A DNA stretch of 64,000 bases from GCA-2737725 sp033763995 (lineage in GTDB: Bacteria > Pseudomonadota > Alphaproteobacteria > Rhodospirillales > Rhodospirillaceae): assembly GCA_033763995.1 (NCBI GenBank), contig JANRJL010000083.1:1-64000 (forward strand), written 5' to 3'. The translations under genes were made by a program, and so were the position numbers. Positions 35,179-43,344 of the stretch are shown piece by piece; positions within the stretch are counted from its first letter, which is position 1, and each line of letters opens with the position of its first letter. Under the pieces are notes generated by a model, which was not told the origin of the DNA, searched no databases, and saw only the letters and a list, made by a program, of their open reading frames with translations.

Positions 35179-36573
35179 TTATTTGCTCCCGGACCAACCG
35201 TTGGCGGCGTCGATCACCGCCGCACGGTAAGGTTTCAATGACAGGGCCAGCAAAGCCATCGCCAGAACGGCGGCCAAGCCGGCGGTGATGGACAAGGAAT
35301 AGCGCACGGCATTGTCGTCGCCAAAGCCATATTGCGTGATCGCGGCGACGATGGTGGGCCCGATGCCGATACCAGTGAGGTTGACGACGAACAAATAAAG
35401 CGCCGAGATTTGGCCGCGCATTTGGTTGGGGGTCACTTCCTGCAGGGCCGCGGCCGCCGCACCGAAGGGCAGGCTGGAGAAAAACACAAACCCGGCATAG
35501 ACGGCCATGGCCAGCGTGGCCGAGGGCATCAGCGGGGCCACCACGCCCAGGGGCAGCAGCGCCAGTGCGGAGATGATGCCCGTGCGCATGTTGCCGTCGC
35601 TCTGGCCGCGAGCTTTGAGTGTTTCCGCGAGCAGACCGCCCATCGACAAGCCAACGGTGCCGAAGACCGCGACGATGGTGCCGAAGATCGGTCCGATCTC
35701 GCCCGGTGTCCACGCGAAGGTGCGCGCGAAGAACGTGGGAATCCACGCCGCGCACCCGCTCCACAGCATCGTCAGCATGGAGAAGCCAAGAAAGTGAAAG
35801 CCGTAAATGGACCTGCGCGCCACGACGAAGGCGACGGTTTCGCGCAACGTGGGCTGCGTGCCGCTGGCGGCCCCCGTGCGCTTCATCAGTCCGCGGCGTT
35901 TGGGCTCACGTACTGTGATCATCAACGCCGCCACCAACAGGCCCGGCAGGCCCACGGCCAGGAACACTACCTGCCAGGGCTCGAGGTGGCCCACGACGGG
36001 AAGGTCCAGCGCCGGAGTGATGGCGATGACGCCGCCGCCGACGATGAGCGCCAGCCCCGAGCCGATGTACACGCCCGTGGCATAAACGCTGATCGCCAAC
36101 GTGCGCCGTTGCGGGCGGAAATAATCGTTGATCATGGAATAGGCCGCCGGCGACAGCGCCGCCTCGCCCACGCCGACGCCGATGCGCGCCAGGAACATCT
36201 GCCAGAAGGTGCGCGAGATGCCGCATAGGGCGGTCATCAGGCTCCACACGAAAATTCCCACGGCGATGATCTTGGTGCGGTTGGCGCGGTCGGCCAGCCA
36301 GCCCAAGGGCACGCCCAACACCGTGTAGAAAATCGCGAAGGCCAAACCGTGCAGCAGACTGATCTGAACGTCGGAGATACCCAAGGTTTCGCGGATGGGC
36401 TTGACCATCAGCGTGAGGATGGTGCGATCGACATAGGAGACGGTGTAGGCCAGCACCAACACGCCGACGACGTACCAGGCATAGGTTTCGCTGGGGTAGT
36501 CTTCAGTCGAAACTTCACCCACGTTTTGATGCGATGGATCCCCCAACTGCGCGCCCCTTCGTTCGATCCCCAA
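35179..36573 (-). CDS. MFS transporter, Spinster/ACS-like
   Basis: 464 residues with about 12 membrane helices. YVDRTILTLMVKPIRETLGISD at the first helix (read here as YVDRTILTLMVKPI), PLGWLADRANRTKII as motif A and GVGVGEAALSPAAYSMI are typical of the spinster-like/anion-cation-symporter MFS group in Proteobacteria. Start uncertain: ATG at 36573 or a GTG at 36522 closer to the first helix. Probably imports or exports an organic acid. Heads the minus-strand run through OsmC. Upstream lie two palindromic repeats. Confidence 0.87.
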   Translation of the reverse strand: MGIERRGAQLGDPSHQNVGEVSTEDYPSETYAWYVVGVLVLAYTVSYVDRTILTLMVKPIRETLGISDVQISLLHGLAFAIFYTVLGVPLGWLADRANRTKIIAVGIFVWSLMTALCGISRTFWQMFLARIGVGVGEAALSPAAYSMINDYFRPQRRTLAISVYATGVYIGSGLALIVGGGVIAITPALDLPVVGHLEPWQVVFLAVGLPGLLVAALMITVREPKRRGLMKRTGAASGTQPTLRETVAFVVARRSIYGFHFLGFSMLTMLWSGCAAWIPTFFARTFAWTPGEIGPIFGTIVAVFGTVGLSMGGLLAETLKARGQSDGNMRTGIISALALLPLGVVAPLMPSATLAMAVYAGFVFFSSLPFGAAAAALQEVTPNQMRGQISALYLFVVNLTGIGIGPTIVAAITQYGFGDDNAVRYSLSITAGLAAVLAMALLALSLKPYRAAVIDAANGWSGSK

Positions 36574-36584
36574 TTGTTCGATCC

Positions 36585-36663
36585 CTAGTACCGCCGATCA
36601 GAAATTCCTAGGCTGGGTGCCGCGTCAACGCGTCAGGAATTTCTGATCGAAAAGCGGTACTAG
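36585..36663. repeat. Palindromic repeat A (79 bp)
   Basis: Imperfect inverted repeat with left arm CTAGTACCGCC-GATCAGAAATTCCT starting at 36585 and right arm from 36636 ending at 36663; the arms pair through CTAGTACCGC and GATCAGAAATTCCT, separated by a 3-4 base bulge. It lies in the 214-base gap between the MFS gene and the divergent VOC gene, next to a second, related palindrome. Probably a miniature non-coding mobile or REP-type element; no transposase is seen. Confidence 0.75.
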
Positions 36664-36676
36664 ATTCAAATGTTTG

Positions 36677-36752
36677 CTATTACCCTTTGGTATCCGAAAT
36701 TCGTATCGCGGTTCGTTGCCAAAAGTCACGAATTTCGGATACCGGGTAATAG
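36677..36752. repeat. Palindromic repeat B (76 bp), relative of repeat A
   Basis: Left arm CTATTACCC-TTT-GGTATCCGAAATTCGT from 36677, right arm ACGAATTTCGGATACC-GGGTAATAG ending at 36752. The end CTA-TACC, the bulge and the core ATC-GAAATTC-T match repeat A, so the two are diverged copies placed 13 bases apart. The right end is 35 bases before the VOC start, so the element sits where the promoter should be. Confidence 0.75.
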
Positions 36753-36787
36753 TGGCCGTGATCGGCCAAATCTGGCATGAGTTGGCC

Positions 36788-37675
36788 ATGACAACGCCTG
36801 TCCAAGCAAGCGAAACGACGATTGATCACATCGGCCTGGTGGGCCGTGACATCGCCGCCATGGTGGCGACATTCCGGGGCCTGGGCTTTGCCGTGACCGA
36901 GCCGACGCCGCTGACCCAGCCCGACCCGGAGGGCAACCCCGTGCCCCTGGGGCAGCTCTCGGCTCACGTCATTTTCCCCGACACCTACCTGGAACTGACT
37001 GCGGTGGAGAAACCCGGCCAGGGCAATCATCTGGACAATTGGCTGGCCAAGCACGAGGGGCTGCACATCATCGCCTTTCGCAGCGAGGACGCCGAGCAGA
37101 GCTGGGACAATTTCGCGCAATACGGTGTCGTCATGCCGCCCATGCGCCATGCCTCGCGGGCCGTCGACGCCGGCGGCGTGAAAGGCATGGCCGATTTCAA
37201 GTGGTTTCAAATCCCCGAGTCGATCTCGGCCGAGGGCTTCGGCTGCGTGGTGCAACATCTCACGCCGGAGCTGGTGTTCATCCCGTCCATGACGTCGCAC
37301 GCCAACGGCGCCAGCGGCTTGCGCGGCGTGGGCGCCCTGGTGGACGATCTCGACGAGGCCGTGGCGCGCTATGAGCGGCTGCCGGGCGCCAAACTGAAGC
37401 CCTTCGCCTTTGGCCGCTTCATCATCCTCAAGAACCAGCGCTTTGTCGCCATGACGCCCAAGGGATTGAAGGCGTTGGCGCCCGGCGCCCATTGCCCGCC
37501 GCCGCCGTGCTTTGCCGCGTTCGCCATCAAGGTGAAGGATATCGCCGCGACGCGGGCTTTCTTGACGTCGCGCCATGTGCCCTTTCAAAGCGCCGGCGAA
37601 AAAAGCATTTGGCTGAAGCCCGAACAGGCCTGTGGCGCCTTGCTGCTGTTCGTGGACGCAAGCGCGCCGGTTTAG
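36788..37675 (+). CDS. VOC-superfamily protein, Glyoxalase_3-like
   Basis: 295 residues from the ATG at 36788; the frame opens earlier but runs through the palindromic repeat. It starts TTIDHIGLVGRDIAAMVATF and contains HVIFPDTYLELTAVEKPG and HAN-GASGLRGVGALVDDLDEA (second module), matching the Glyoxalase_3 type in which a single VOC fold is doubled. No signal peptide. The stop codon TAG is the first three bases of the palindromic element at 37673. Function unknown. Confidence 0.75.
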   Translation: MTTPVQASETTIDHIGLVGRDIAAMVATFRGLGFAVTEPTPLTQPDPEGNPVPLGQLSAHVIFPDTYLELTAVEKPGQGNHLDNWLAKHEGLHIIAFRSEDAEQSWDNFAQYGVVMPPMRHASRAVDAGGVKGMADFKWFQIPESISAEGFGCVVQHLTPELVFIPSMTSHANGASGLRGVGALVDDLDEAVARYERLPGAKLKPFAFGRFIILKNQRFVAMTPKGLKALAPGAHCPPPPCFAAFAIKVKDIAATRAFLTSRHVPFQSAGEKSIWLKPEQACGALLLFVDASAPV

Positions 37676-37845
37676 AGTCAAATCCGTTTGGACTGCTTCA
37701 TCGGTTCTCAGAAGCCCATTTTATTTGGTCGCATTTTCCACGCCAACCGGTTCCCACTTGCCCGCCTTCGCCAAGGTTTCGGCGGGTTCCGATGTCAGTC
37801 CTCCGAAGCTGCGGAGCAGCGAAGGAGGATCGGGAAAATGCTCTA
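37673..37845. repeat. Dispersed repeat with terminal TAGAG/CTCTA, copy 1, interrupted
   Basis: Begins TAGAGTCAAAT at 37673 and ends GGGAAAATGCTCTA at 37845. It shares TTTGGTCGCATTTTCC-ACGCCAACCGG and the ends with the 104-bp copy at 43209-43312. Its extra length is a 69-bp insert (37761-37829). It fills the whole gap between two convergent genes, and its first TAG and last CTA serve as their stop codons. The GAGCATTTTCC type of repeat is widespread in Hyphomicrobiales intergenic DNA. Confidence 0.8.
37761..37829. repeat. 69-bp palindromic insert nested in the repeat
   Basis: Present in copy 1 and absent from copy 2 at the same point (after CCCACTTG, before TCGGG). It contains CCCGCC/GGCGGG (37761-37766 with 37781-37786) around TTCGCCAAGGTTTC, and TCCTCC/GGAGGA around GAAGCTGCGGAGCAGCGAA. 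The sequence type CTTCGCCAAGG-TTCGGCGGG resembles another common rhizobial intergenic palindrome. No clear target duplication is seen, as expected for REP-type insertion. Confidence 0.65.
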
Positions 37846-38661
37846 ATCCGCCGTCACGGCGCCGAGCGCCGACTTCCATTCGTCGACCTGGCGCTGCGAT
37901 ACATTGAACAACGTGAAGGTCTTGTTCCTGGCGTCGGGGTTGTTGAGCGCGTTGACCGCCACCGCCGCCACGTCGGCGCGCGCGATCATGGCGGCCACCG
38001 GCACGTCGCCTTGCAGGAAGGCGATGCCGTGTTGCGCGGCGGGTTTGTCCCACAGGCCCACGGGGCGCAGGATGGTGTAGCCCACGCCGCTTTTGCGCAG
38101 GTAATTCTCGCCTTCCAATTTGCTGCTCATCACGTTGTACATGATTTTCTCGAAGTCGCTGCCGCCGGGCTTGGCCTTGGTGACGCCCGCCGATGACACC
38201 AGCACGATGTGCTTCACGCCTGCCGCCTTGGCCTCGTCGGTCAGCAAGGCCACGCCCTTGTTGTCGACCAACTCGGGCTTGTTGTTGGGATCGCGGAAGC
38301 TGTTGGAGCCGAGCGCGATGACCATGCGGTCGGCCCCCTTGGCGATGCCCTTGATGCTGGCGGGGTCCTTCACGTCGGCGGCGATCCATTCGACGCCCTG
38401 AACTTCCGCCTTCGCCTTTTCGATGTTGCGCGAGAAAGCCCGCACCTTCACGCCCTGTTCTTTCAGCAACTCGACCACCACCTTGCCGGTGCGCCCTGTG
38501 GCGCCCGCCACCACCACGGTTTCGCCCTTCATGGAGGGCAGCACGGGGGCCGGCTTCGGCGCGCCCTCTTGGGCAACGGCCTTGTTGATGGTCACGTTGC
38601 CGCAATGGGCCATGAAGCCGAGCGACGCGACGGCGGCGACGAGTGTGCGACGGTTGAACAT
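37843..38661 (-). CDS. Exported NAD(P)-binding NmrA/SDR-a5-like protein
   Basis: 272 residues. The N-terminus MFNRRTLVAAVASLGFMAHCG looks like a Tat signal with a twin arginine. After a linker the atypical SDR fold starts at VVVAGATGRTGK (GATGRTG, 53-59), followed by IALGSNSFRDP, HIVLVSSAGVTK and GVGYTILRPVGLWD, as in NmrA-like or NAD(P)H-binding proteins. A cofactor-binding protein exported folded by Tat is possible. The stop codon lies in the last bases of the palindromic element shared with the convergent VOC gene. Confidence 0.78.
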   Translation of the reverse strand: MFNRRTLVAAVASLGFMAHCGNVTINKAVAQEGAPKPAPVLPSMKGETVVVAGATGRTGKVVVELLKEQGVKVRAFSRNIEKAKAEVQGVEWIAADVKDPASIKGIAKGADRMVIALGSNSFRDPNNKPELVDNKGVALLTDEAKAAGVKHIVLVSSAGVTKAKPGGSDFEKIMYNVMSSKLEGENYLRKSGVGYTILRPVGLWDKPAAQHGIAFLQGDVPVAAMIARADVAAVAVNALNNPDARNKTFTLFNVSQRQVDEWKSALGAVTAD

Positions 38662-38696
38662 GACGGGTCTCCGTTTTATCGCGCGAGGGGGCGGGC

Positions 38697-39983
38697 TTAA
38701 GTCTTCGGGCTGTTGTCGAGTTTGCGCCCGAGAATCCAGCCGTTCAAGGCCCAGCCGGCGGCCAGCACCGCGCCGATGGTGATGGAGACCGCCGGCGAAG
38801 TGCTCACGGCGTCGATGGCGGTCTTGGCCTGGGCCCCGACATAATCGGCGGCGCGATAGACCGGCACGTCGATGAAGTTCTTGGCCTTGTACTTTGTCTC
38901 GGTGTCGAGCCGGCTGAACAGCATCTCGCGGCCGGGGCGAATGAAGGCGTACTCACCCCAGCGTCGCATCACGAACACCACCGCCAGAACCGCGAAGACG
39001 GGCGAGACCGCCAACACCAGGAAGCCGACGACCATGGCAAGCGGCAAGAAGGTGAGGAGCGCGCGCACGCCGAACGTCGCGGCGATTCGCCCGGTCAGGA
39101 AGAATTGCGTGAAGATGGTCAGCGACTGCACGATGAAGTCGATATTGGCGAATACCTCGGTGCGGCGCGACGTTTCGGTGAAGGTTTCCTCGACGATGCG
39201 CAATTGCTCGAAATACAAGATGGTGTTGGCCGAGGACAGCAGGGTCACGAACAGCGCGATGCCCAGCAGATAGGGTGACTTGAGGACGATGGTGATGCCG
39301 GCGAAGGGATTGCCGCCCACGCCCTTGTCGGATGCTTGCACGGCGGCAGCCGTCTCCTTGGGATGCCAAATCCCCAGCAGAATTCGCTGGCACACGATCG
39401 CGCCGACGAAACCTGCCGCCCCCACATAAAGAATGCCCGAACTGCCGATGGATTCGGCCAGGAGCCGCGTGGTCAACGGGCCCACGAGGGCGCCGAGTGT
39501 GCCGCCGGCGGCGATAAAGCCGAACAACCGCTTGGTCTGCTCGCTGGAGAACATTTCCAGCAGGAAGCTCCAGAACACCGAGACCAGCATCAGGTTGAGA
39601 ACGCTGATGAACACGTAGAAGAAAGCGCCCACGGGCTTGTTGGCCTCGTCGGCGCTAAGCGAGATGCCGATGGCAACCATCACCACGGCGACGAAACCGT
39701 AAATGCACGGCAGGAGAATGCTGCGGCGGACGCGCGCCACCAGCCAGCCGTAGACCGGCACGATGGCGATGGAAAAGATGGCCGTATAGAGCCACAAGTC
39801 CGCGACATAAGGCCGCCCGAGAATCGTGCCGATGGTCTCGCGCACGGGGCGCACGGCGAAGTAGCTGCCCAACACAAAGAAGAACAAACAAAATGCCGCG
39901 ATGACGGCCGTGGCTTCTTGCGGCTCGACCTTGGCGACACGAGCGAGCTGGCGTTGAAAAAAGGTCGGCTGGGCGGTGGTCAT
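38697..39983 (-). CDS. MFS-like NTP/NTP exchange transporter homologue
   Basis: 428 residues from the ATG at 39983, with GGGGGAGACC upstream; an ATG 13 codons earlier is possible. About 12 membrane helices. FFFVLGSYFAVRPVRETIG and WLYTAIFSIAIVPVYGWLVA resemble the ATP/ADP (Npt/Tlc) translocase-like family common in free-living bacteria, whose substrates are mostly unknown; IRPGREMLFSRLDTETKYKAK is a further family mark. Obligate nucleotide parasitism is not implied. Divergent from the SDR gene with a 196-base gap containing GGCGGG-AGT-CCCGCC and no gene. Confidence 0.78.
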   Translation of the reverse strand: MTTAQPTFFQRQLARVAKVEPQEATAVIAAFCLFFFVLGSYFAVRPVRETIGTILGRPYVADLWLYTAIFSIAIVPVYGWLVARVRRSILLPCIYGFVAVVMVAIGISLSADEANKPVGAFFYVFISVLNLMLVSVFWSFLLEMFSSEQTKRLFGFIAAGGTLGALVGPLTTRLLAESIGSSGILYVGAAGFVGAIVCQRILLGIWHPKETAAAVQASDKGVGGNPFAGITIVLKSPYLLGIALFVTLLSSANTILYFEQLRIVEETFTETSRRTEVFANIDFIVQSLTIFTQFFLTGRIAATFGVRALLTFLPLAMVVGFLVLAVSPVFAVLAVVFVMRRWGEYAFIRPGREMLFSRLDTETKYKAKNFIDVPVYRAADYVGAQAKTAIDAVSTSPAVSITIGAVLAAGWALNGWILGRKLDNSPKT

Positions 39984-40179
39984 CGGCAAAGGTCTCCCCC
40001 GGGGCAAATGCGAAGCTCGCACGATAGAACCGGCGCACTATAGATAAGTGTGTTGCAGGGCGGGAGTCCCGCCGCGCTTTCGCGCAAAAACGCGGCCGTC
40101 GGGCGGTCGGGGCCTGGGCAGCGGGCCCGGGCCATGCTACCTGCCGGACATGTTCAAAATCTGCATCCGGAGGCTTTCG

Positions 40180-40965
40180 ATGACATCGCACATGCTGAAG
40201 ACCCTCGCTGTTTTCATGGCCGTCAGTGCCCTTGCTTTGGGCGCTCAAGCGGCGGAAGGCGACACCGTGCTAGTCACGGGAGCCAATCGCGGCATCGGAT
40301 TGGAATTCGCCAAGCAATACACCGCCAAGGGTTACAAAGTGATCGCCACGGCGCGCAAACCTGGCGAGGCGAAAGAACTCAATGCGCTGGCCGCCGCCGA
40401 CAAGGACGTGACGGTGGAGGCCCTGGACGTCACAGACCTCGCCGCCATCGACGCCCTCGCCGCCAAATATGCCGGCAAGCCCATTGACATTCTCATCAAC
40501 AACGCCGGCATCACCGGGTTTCCCGAAAAGCAACGCTTCGGCACCATCGATTACGGCAGTTTCAACGCCGTGATGGAAACCAACGTGCGCGGGCCCTTGA
40601 AGATGACCGAGGCCTTCACGCCGCATTTGGCCGCAGGAAAACAGAAGAAAGTCATGGTGGTGACCTCCAGCGAGGGGTCCATCGCCGGGGTCACGTCCAA
40701 CCGCCAGCCGTTCTATCGCGCGAGCAAGGCCGCCGTGAACATGGTGTTCAAGAACATCGCCTTTGCCCTCAAGGACAAGGGCATCAGCGTGGCGTTGATC
40801 AACCCCGGCCCCGTGGACACGGACATGATGGCCGCCGCGCGCGGCCGCATGCCGCTGCGCACCACCGAGCTGACCGTGCGCGAACTCAGCGCCATCATGG
40901 ACAAATTGACGTTGGAGCAGACGGCCACCTTCTTCAACTTCGACGGCACCACGCTGCCCTGGTAG
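40180..40965 (+). CDS. Exported short-chain dehydrogenase
   Basis: 261 residues from the ATG at 40180, after CCGGAGG; the open frame extends upstream without a better start. Signal peptide MTSHMLKTLAVFMAVSALAL ending near AQAA, without twin arginines. The SDR core is intact: TGANRGIG (33-40), NNAG (107-110), Ser163/164, Y179 and K183. A classical SDR with an apparent Sec signal is unusual because NAD(P) is scarce in the periplasm; the signal could be an uncleaved anchor. Followed 14 bases later by the monooxygenase gene. Confidence 0.8.
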   Translation: MTSHMLKTLAVFMAVSALALGAQAAEGDTVLVTGANRGIGLEFAKQYTAKGYKVIATARKPGEAKELNALAAADKDVTVEALDVTDLAAIDALAAKYAGKPIDILINNAGITGFPEKQRFGTIDYGSFNAVMETNVRGPLKMTEAFTPHLAAGKQKKVMVVTSSEGSIAGVTSNRQPFYRASKAAVNMVFKNIAFALKDKGISVALINPGPVDTDMMAAARGRMPLRTTELTVRELSAIMDKLTLEQTATFFNFDGTTLPW

Positions 40966-40979
40966 GCGGCTGGATTTCC

Positions 40980-42179
40980 ATGACCGACCCGCGGCGCGTC
41001 GTCATCGTCGGCGCCGGGCCCGTGGGCCTGGTGACGGCGCTGCGCCTCACCCGCGCGGGAATTCCAGTGACGGTGCTGGAGAAGGCCGATGCGCTCCACG
41101 CCGAACCGCGCGCTTCGACCTTTCATGCGCCCACGCTTGAGCTGCTGAACACGCTGGGTCTCACGGCGCGACTGCTGGGGTTGGGACGACCCGCGCCGCA
41201 GTGGCAGTACCGCATTTACGAGACCAACGAAGCGGCGATTTTCGACTTCGGCGTCATCGCCGACGAAACCCGTTATCCCTACCGGCTGCAGTGCGAGCAG
41301 TTCAACTTGGTGCGCGTGGCCGCCGCCGCCCTGGAGACCGAAGCCCCCGGCTCGCTGATCTTCGGCGCCGACGTGACGGGCGTTCACCAATCGGCAAACG
41401 AAGCAACGGTTTCGTTTTCGCGCGACGGCAAGGTGGAAACGCTCGCGACACCGTGGTTGATCGCCGCCGATGGTGCGGCCTCCAGCGTGCGCACGGCGCT
41501 CAACATTCCGTTCACGGGCGAGACCTACCCGGCAGTGTCGTTTACCGTCGGCACGCCCTTTCCCTTCGATGCGCACATGCCGGGCATCTTGGGCGTGAAT
41601 TACTATTGGTCCGACTTCGGGCCCTTCAGCATGTTTCACACCAAGTTCATGTGGCGCGTGGGCTGGTCGCCGCCGCCCGAAAGCCGCGACGAGGACACGC
41701 TGTCGGAGGCCACCGTGCAGGCGAAGATGGCCAGGATTTGCCCCGCCGGGGCGCCGTTTCAGCTCATGACCGCGCGCGTCTATCGGGTGCACAAGCGCGT
41801 GGCCGAGACGTTTCACCAGGGGCGCGTTCTCTTGGTGGGCGATGCCGCGCACTTGAACAGCCCTGCCGGCGGCTTCGGCATGAACGGCGGCGTGCACGAT
41901 GCCTTCAATTTGACCGACAAGCTGACGGCGATTTTCAACGGCGCGGCGGCGGAGCCCTTGCTCGCCCGCTATACCCGGCAACGGCGCAGCGCGGCCGTCG
42001 ACGACATTCAATCCACCTCCGACGCCAACTACCGCCGGCATCGTGAAAGTGATCCAGCCAAGCGTCGCGAAATGCTGGCGGAGTTACAGGCCATTGCGGC
42101 GGACCGCGACCGGCACCGCGCGTTCCTGATGGACAATGCGTTGATTAACTCCTACCGACGGTCGGAAGCAATCGCCTAA
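40980..42179 (+). CDS. FAD-dependent aromatic monooxygenase (PHBH fold)
   Basis: 399 residues. Flavoprotein hydroxylase: FAD loop VVIVGAGPVGLVTALRLTRAG near 7-27, the DG motif region WLIAADGAASSVR and the GD motif LLVGDAAHLNSPAGGFGMNGG. This is the group of single-component NAD(P)H-dependent phenol/aromatic hydroxylases. The two-domain VOC protein follows 18 bases later, and since VOC members include extradiol ring-cleaving dioxygenases, hydroxylation followed by ring opening is a reasonable inference. Confidence 0.9.
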   Translation: MTDPRRVVIVGAGPVGLVTALRLTRAGIPVTVLEKADALHAEPRASTFHAPTLELLNTLGLTARLLGLGRPAPQWQYRIYETNEAAIFDFGVIADETRYPYRLQCEQFNLVRVAAAALETEAPGSLIFGADVTGVHQSANEATVSFSRDGKVETLATPWLIAADGAASSVRTALNIPFTGETYPAVSFTVGTPFPFDAHMPGILGVNYYWSDFGPFSMFHTKFMWRVGWSPPPESRDEDTLSEATVQAKMARICPAGAPFQLMTARVYRVHKRVAETFHQGRVLLVGDAAHLNSPAGGFGMNGGVHDAFNLTDKLTAIFNGAAAEPLLARYTRQRRSAAVDDIQSTSDANYRRHRESDPAKRREMLAELQAIAADRDRHRAFLMDNALINSYRRSEAIA

Positions 42180-42197
42180 TCAAGCTGAGGACGAAAC

Positions 42198-43136
42198 ATG
42201 AGCGTGCGTTTGATTCACGGCCCCATCGTCTCCTGCGCGGACCTGGCGGCCCAGCGCGCGTTGTTCGAGGGCGTCTTTGGCCTCAAGCCCGTCGCCGAAC
42301 AGGTGCTCGACCGCGCGGGCGTGAAGGCCCTGTGGGGGCTGGAAGGGCATGGCGCAAAAACCATGCTGCTGGAAACGCCGGGCACGCACTTCGGCGTGCG
42401 GCTGGTGCAATTCGATCCGGTCTCGGACATCGTCATCCGCAACCGCACCTCGGGTTTTGACTGCGACGCACTGAAGGTGATCGACTTTTACGCCCCCGAT
42501 TTCGAGGCGGCCAACGCCCATCTGCAATCCAAGGGTTTCAAGCTCAAGGACGACGTCTCGGTTTATGATTTGCCCAACGGCCGCTTTATCGAGGGCCACC
42601 TGTGGGGTCCCGACGAAGTGGTCACGGCGCTCATCAGCGGACCCAAGGACTTTTTCCGCGGATTCGCCACCACCACCGACAAGCTGTTCTCCGAACCCCA
42701 GAGCATTTCCGCGCCGGTCCATGACCAGCCCCAGGTGGTCGACTTTTATGACAAAGTGTTAGGGTTGCCGGTGGTGCACGAGTACTTCATCGACGATCCC
42801 AGCTTTTCAAAATTGGTCGGCACGCCGCACAAGCTGCAATTGAAGGCCAAGAACATCGGGCTCAAGCGCACCGAGCCCTACTTCGGAATCATTCATTACG
42901 GCCTGCCGCCCGAGGCCTATAAGTCCTTGCGTCAAAACGCCGTGTTTCCCAATCGCGGCCTGGCCGGGGCGACGCTGTTCGTCGACCACATCCAGGACCA
43001 CGCGCGTGAAGCCAAGGCCTTCGGCGTGGAGATTTTATCGCCCATCACCGAGACGGCCTTGTCGCCCTACGGCAAGATCCAGTCGCTGACCATTCGCGCG
43101 CCCCACGGCGTGATTCATCACCTCATCGAGACTTAA
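42198..43136 (+). CDS. Two-domain VOC protein, possible extradiol-dioxygenase-like
   Basis: 312 residues. First module LIHGPIVSCADLAAQRALFEG, second FYDKVLGLPVVHEYF onwards; the end reads RAPHGVIHHLIET. Overall size and doubled VOC architecture match extradiol ring-cleavage dioxygenases and related proteins, but I cannot place a complete His-His-Glu triad, so activity is uncertain. Probably in an operon with the upstream flavin monooxygenase. A 208-base gap with a palindromic repeat follows. Confidence 0.72.
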   Translation: MSVRLIHGPIVSCADLAAQRALFEGVFGLKPVAEQVLDRAGVKALWGLEGHGAKTMLLETPGTHFGVRLVQFDPVSDIVIRNRTSGFDCDALKVIDFYAPDFEAANAHLQSKGFKLKDDVSVYDLPNGRFIEGHLWGPDEVVTALISGPKDFFRGFATTTDKLFSEPQSISAPVHDQPQVVDFYDKVLGLPVVHEYFIDDPSFSKLVGTPHKLQLKAKNIGLKRTEPYFGIIHYGLPPEAYKSLRQNAVFPNRGLAGATLFVDHIQDHAREAKAFGVEILSPITETALSPYGKIQSLTIRAPHGVIHHLIET

Positions 43137-43208
43137 ATCCGGCCTGATTCCAGGGGTCATGTCCTAGAACAAGTGACGGTTCAGCTTTACCCCTCGGGGC
43201 GCGGGCGT

Positions 43209-43312
43209 TAGAGTCAAATTCGATCGAACCGAAGCACGTAGCCTTTGTAACTCGTTCTTTTTGGTCGCATTTCCCACGCCAACCGGTCCCCACTTGTCGG
43301 GGAAATGCTCTA
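43209..43312. repeat. Dispersed repeat with terminal TAGAG/CTCTA, copy 2, uninterrupted
   Basis: Runs from TAGAGTCAAATTCG at 43209 to GGAAATGCTCTA at 43312 (104 bp). It shares both ends and the block TTTGGTCGCATTT-CCACGCCAACCGG with the copy at 37673, but the 69-bp nested insert is absent. GCATTTCC-CACGCC and the closing GGGGAAATGC can pair to a hairpin. It lies between a VOC gene and the methyltransferase gene, 32 bases before the latter's start. Confidence 0.8.
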
Positions 43313-43344
43313 GGATTTACGCCAATGTGGCGGGAGCGACACCC

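Noticed and set aside
34265..35764. A 499-codon minus-strand frame joining three genes
   Set aside because: It crosses OsmC, the NTF2-like gene and the MFS gene in a different frame; the three real frames have leaders, motifs and ribosome sites.
38697..39983. Parasite-type ATP/ADP translocase as evidence of an intracellular lifestyle
   Set aside because: Homologues of this MFS-like group occur widely in free-living bacteria; the rich catabolic gene set argues against an obligate intracellular organism.
39984..40179. GC-rich hairpin (GGCGGG-AGT-CCCGCC) as an intrinsic terminator
   Set aside because: It lies between divergent gene starts, where no terminator is needed, and is not followed by a T-run.
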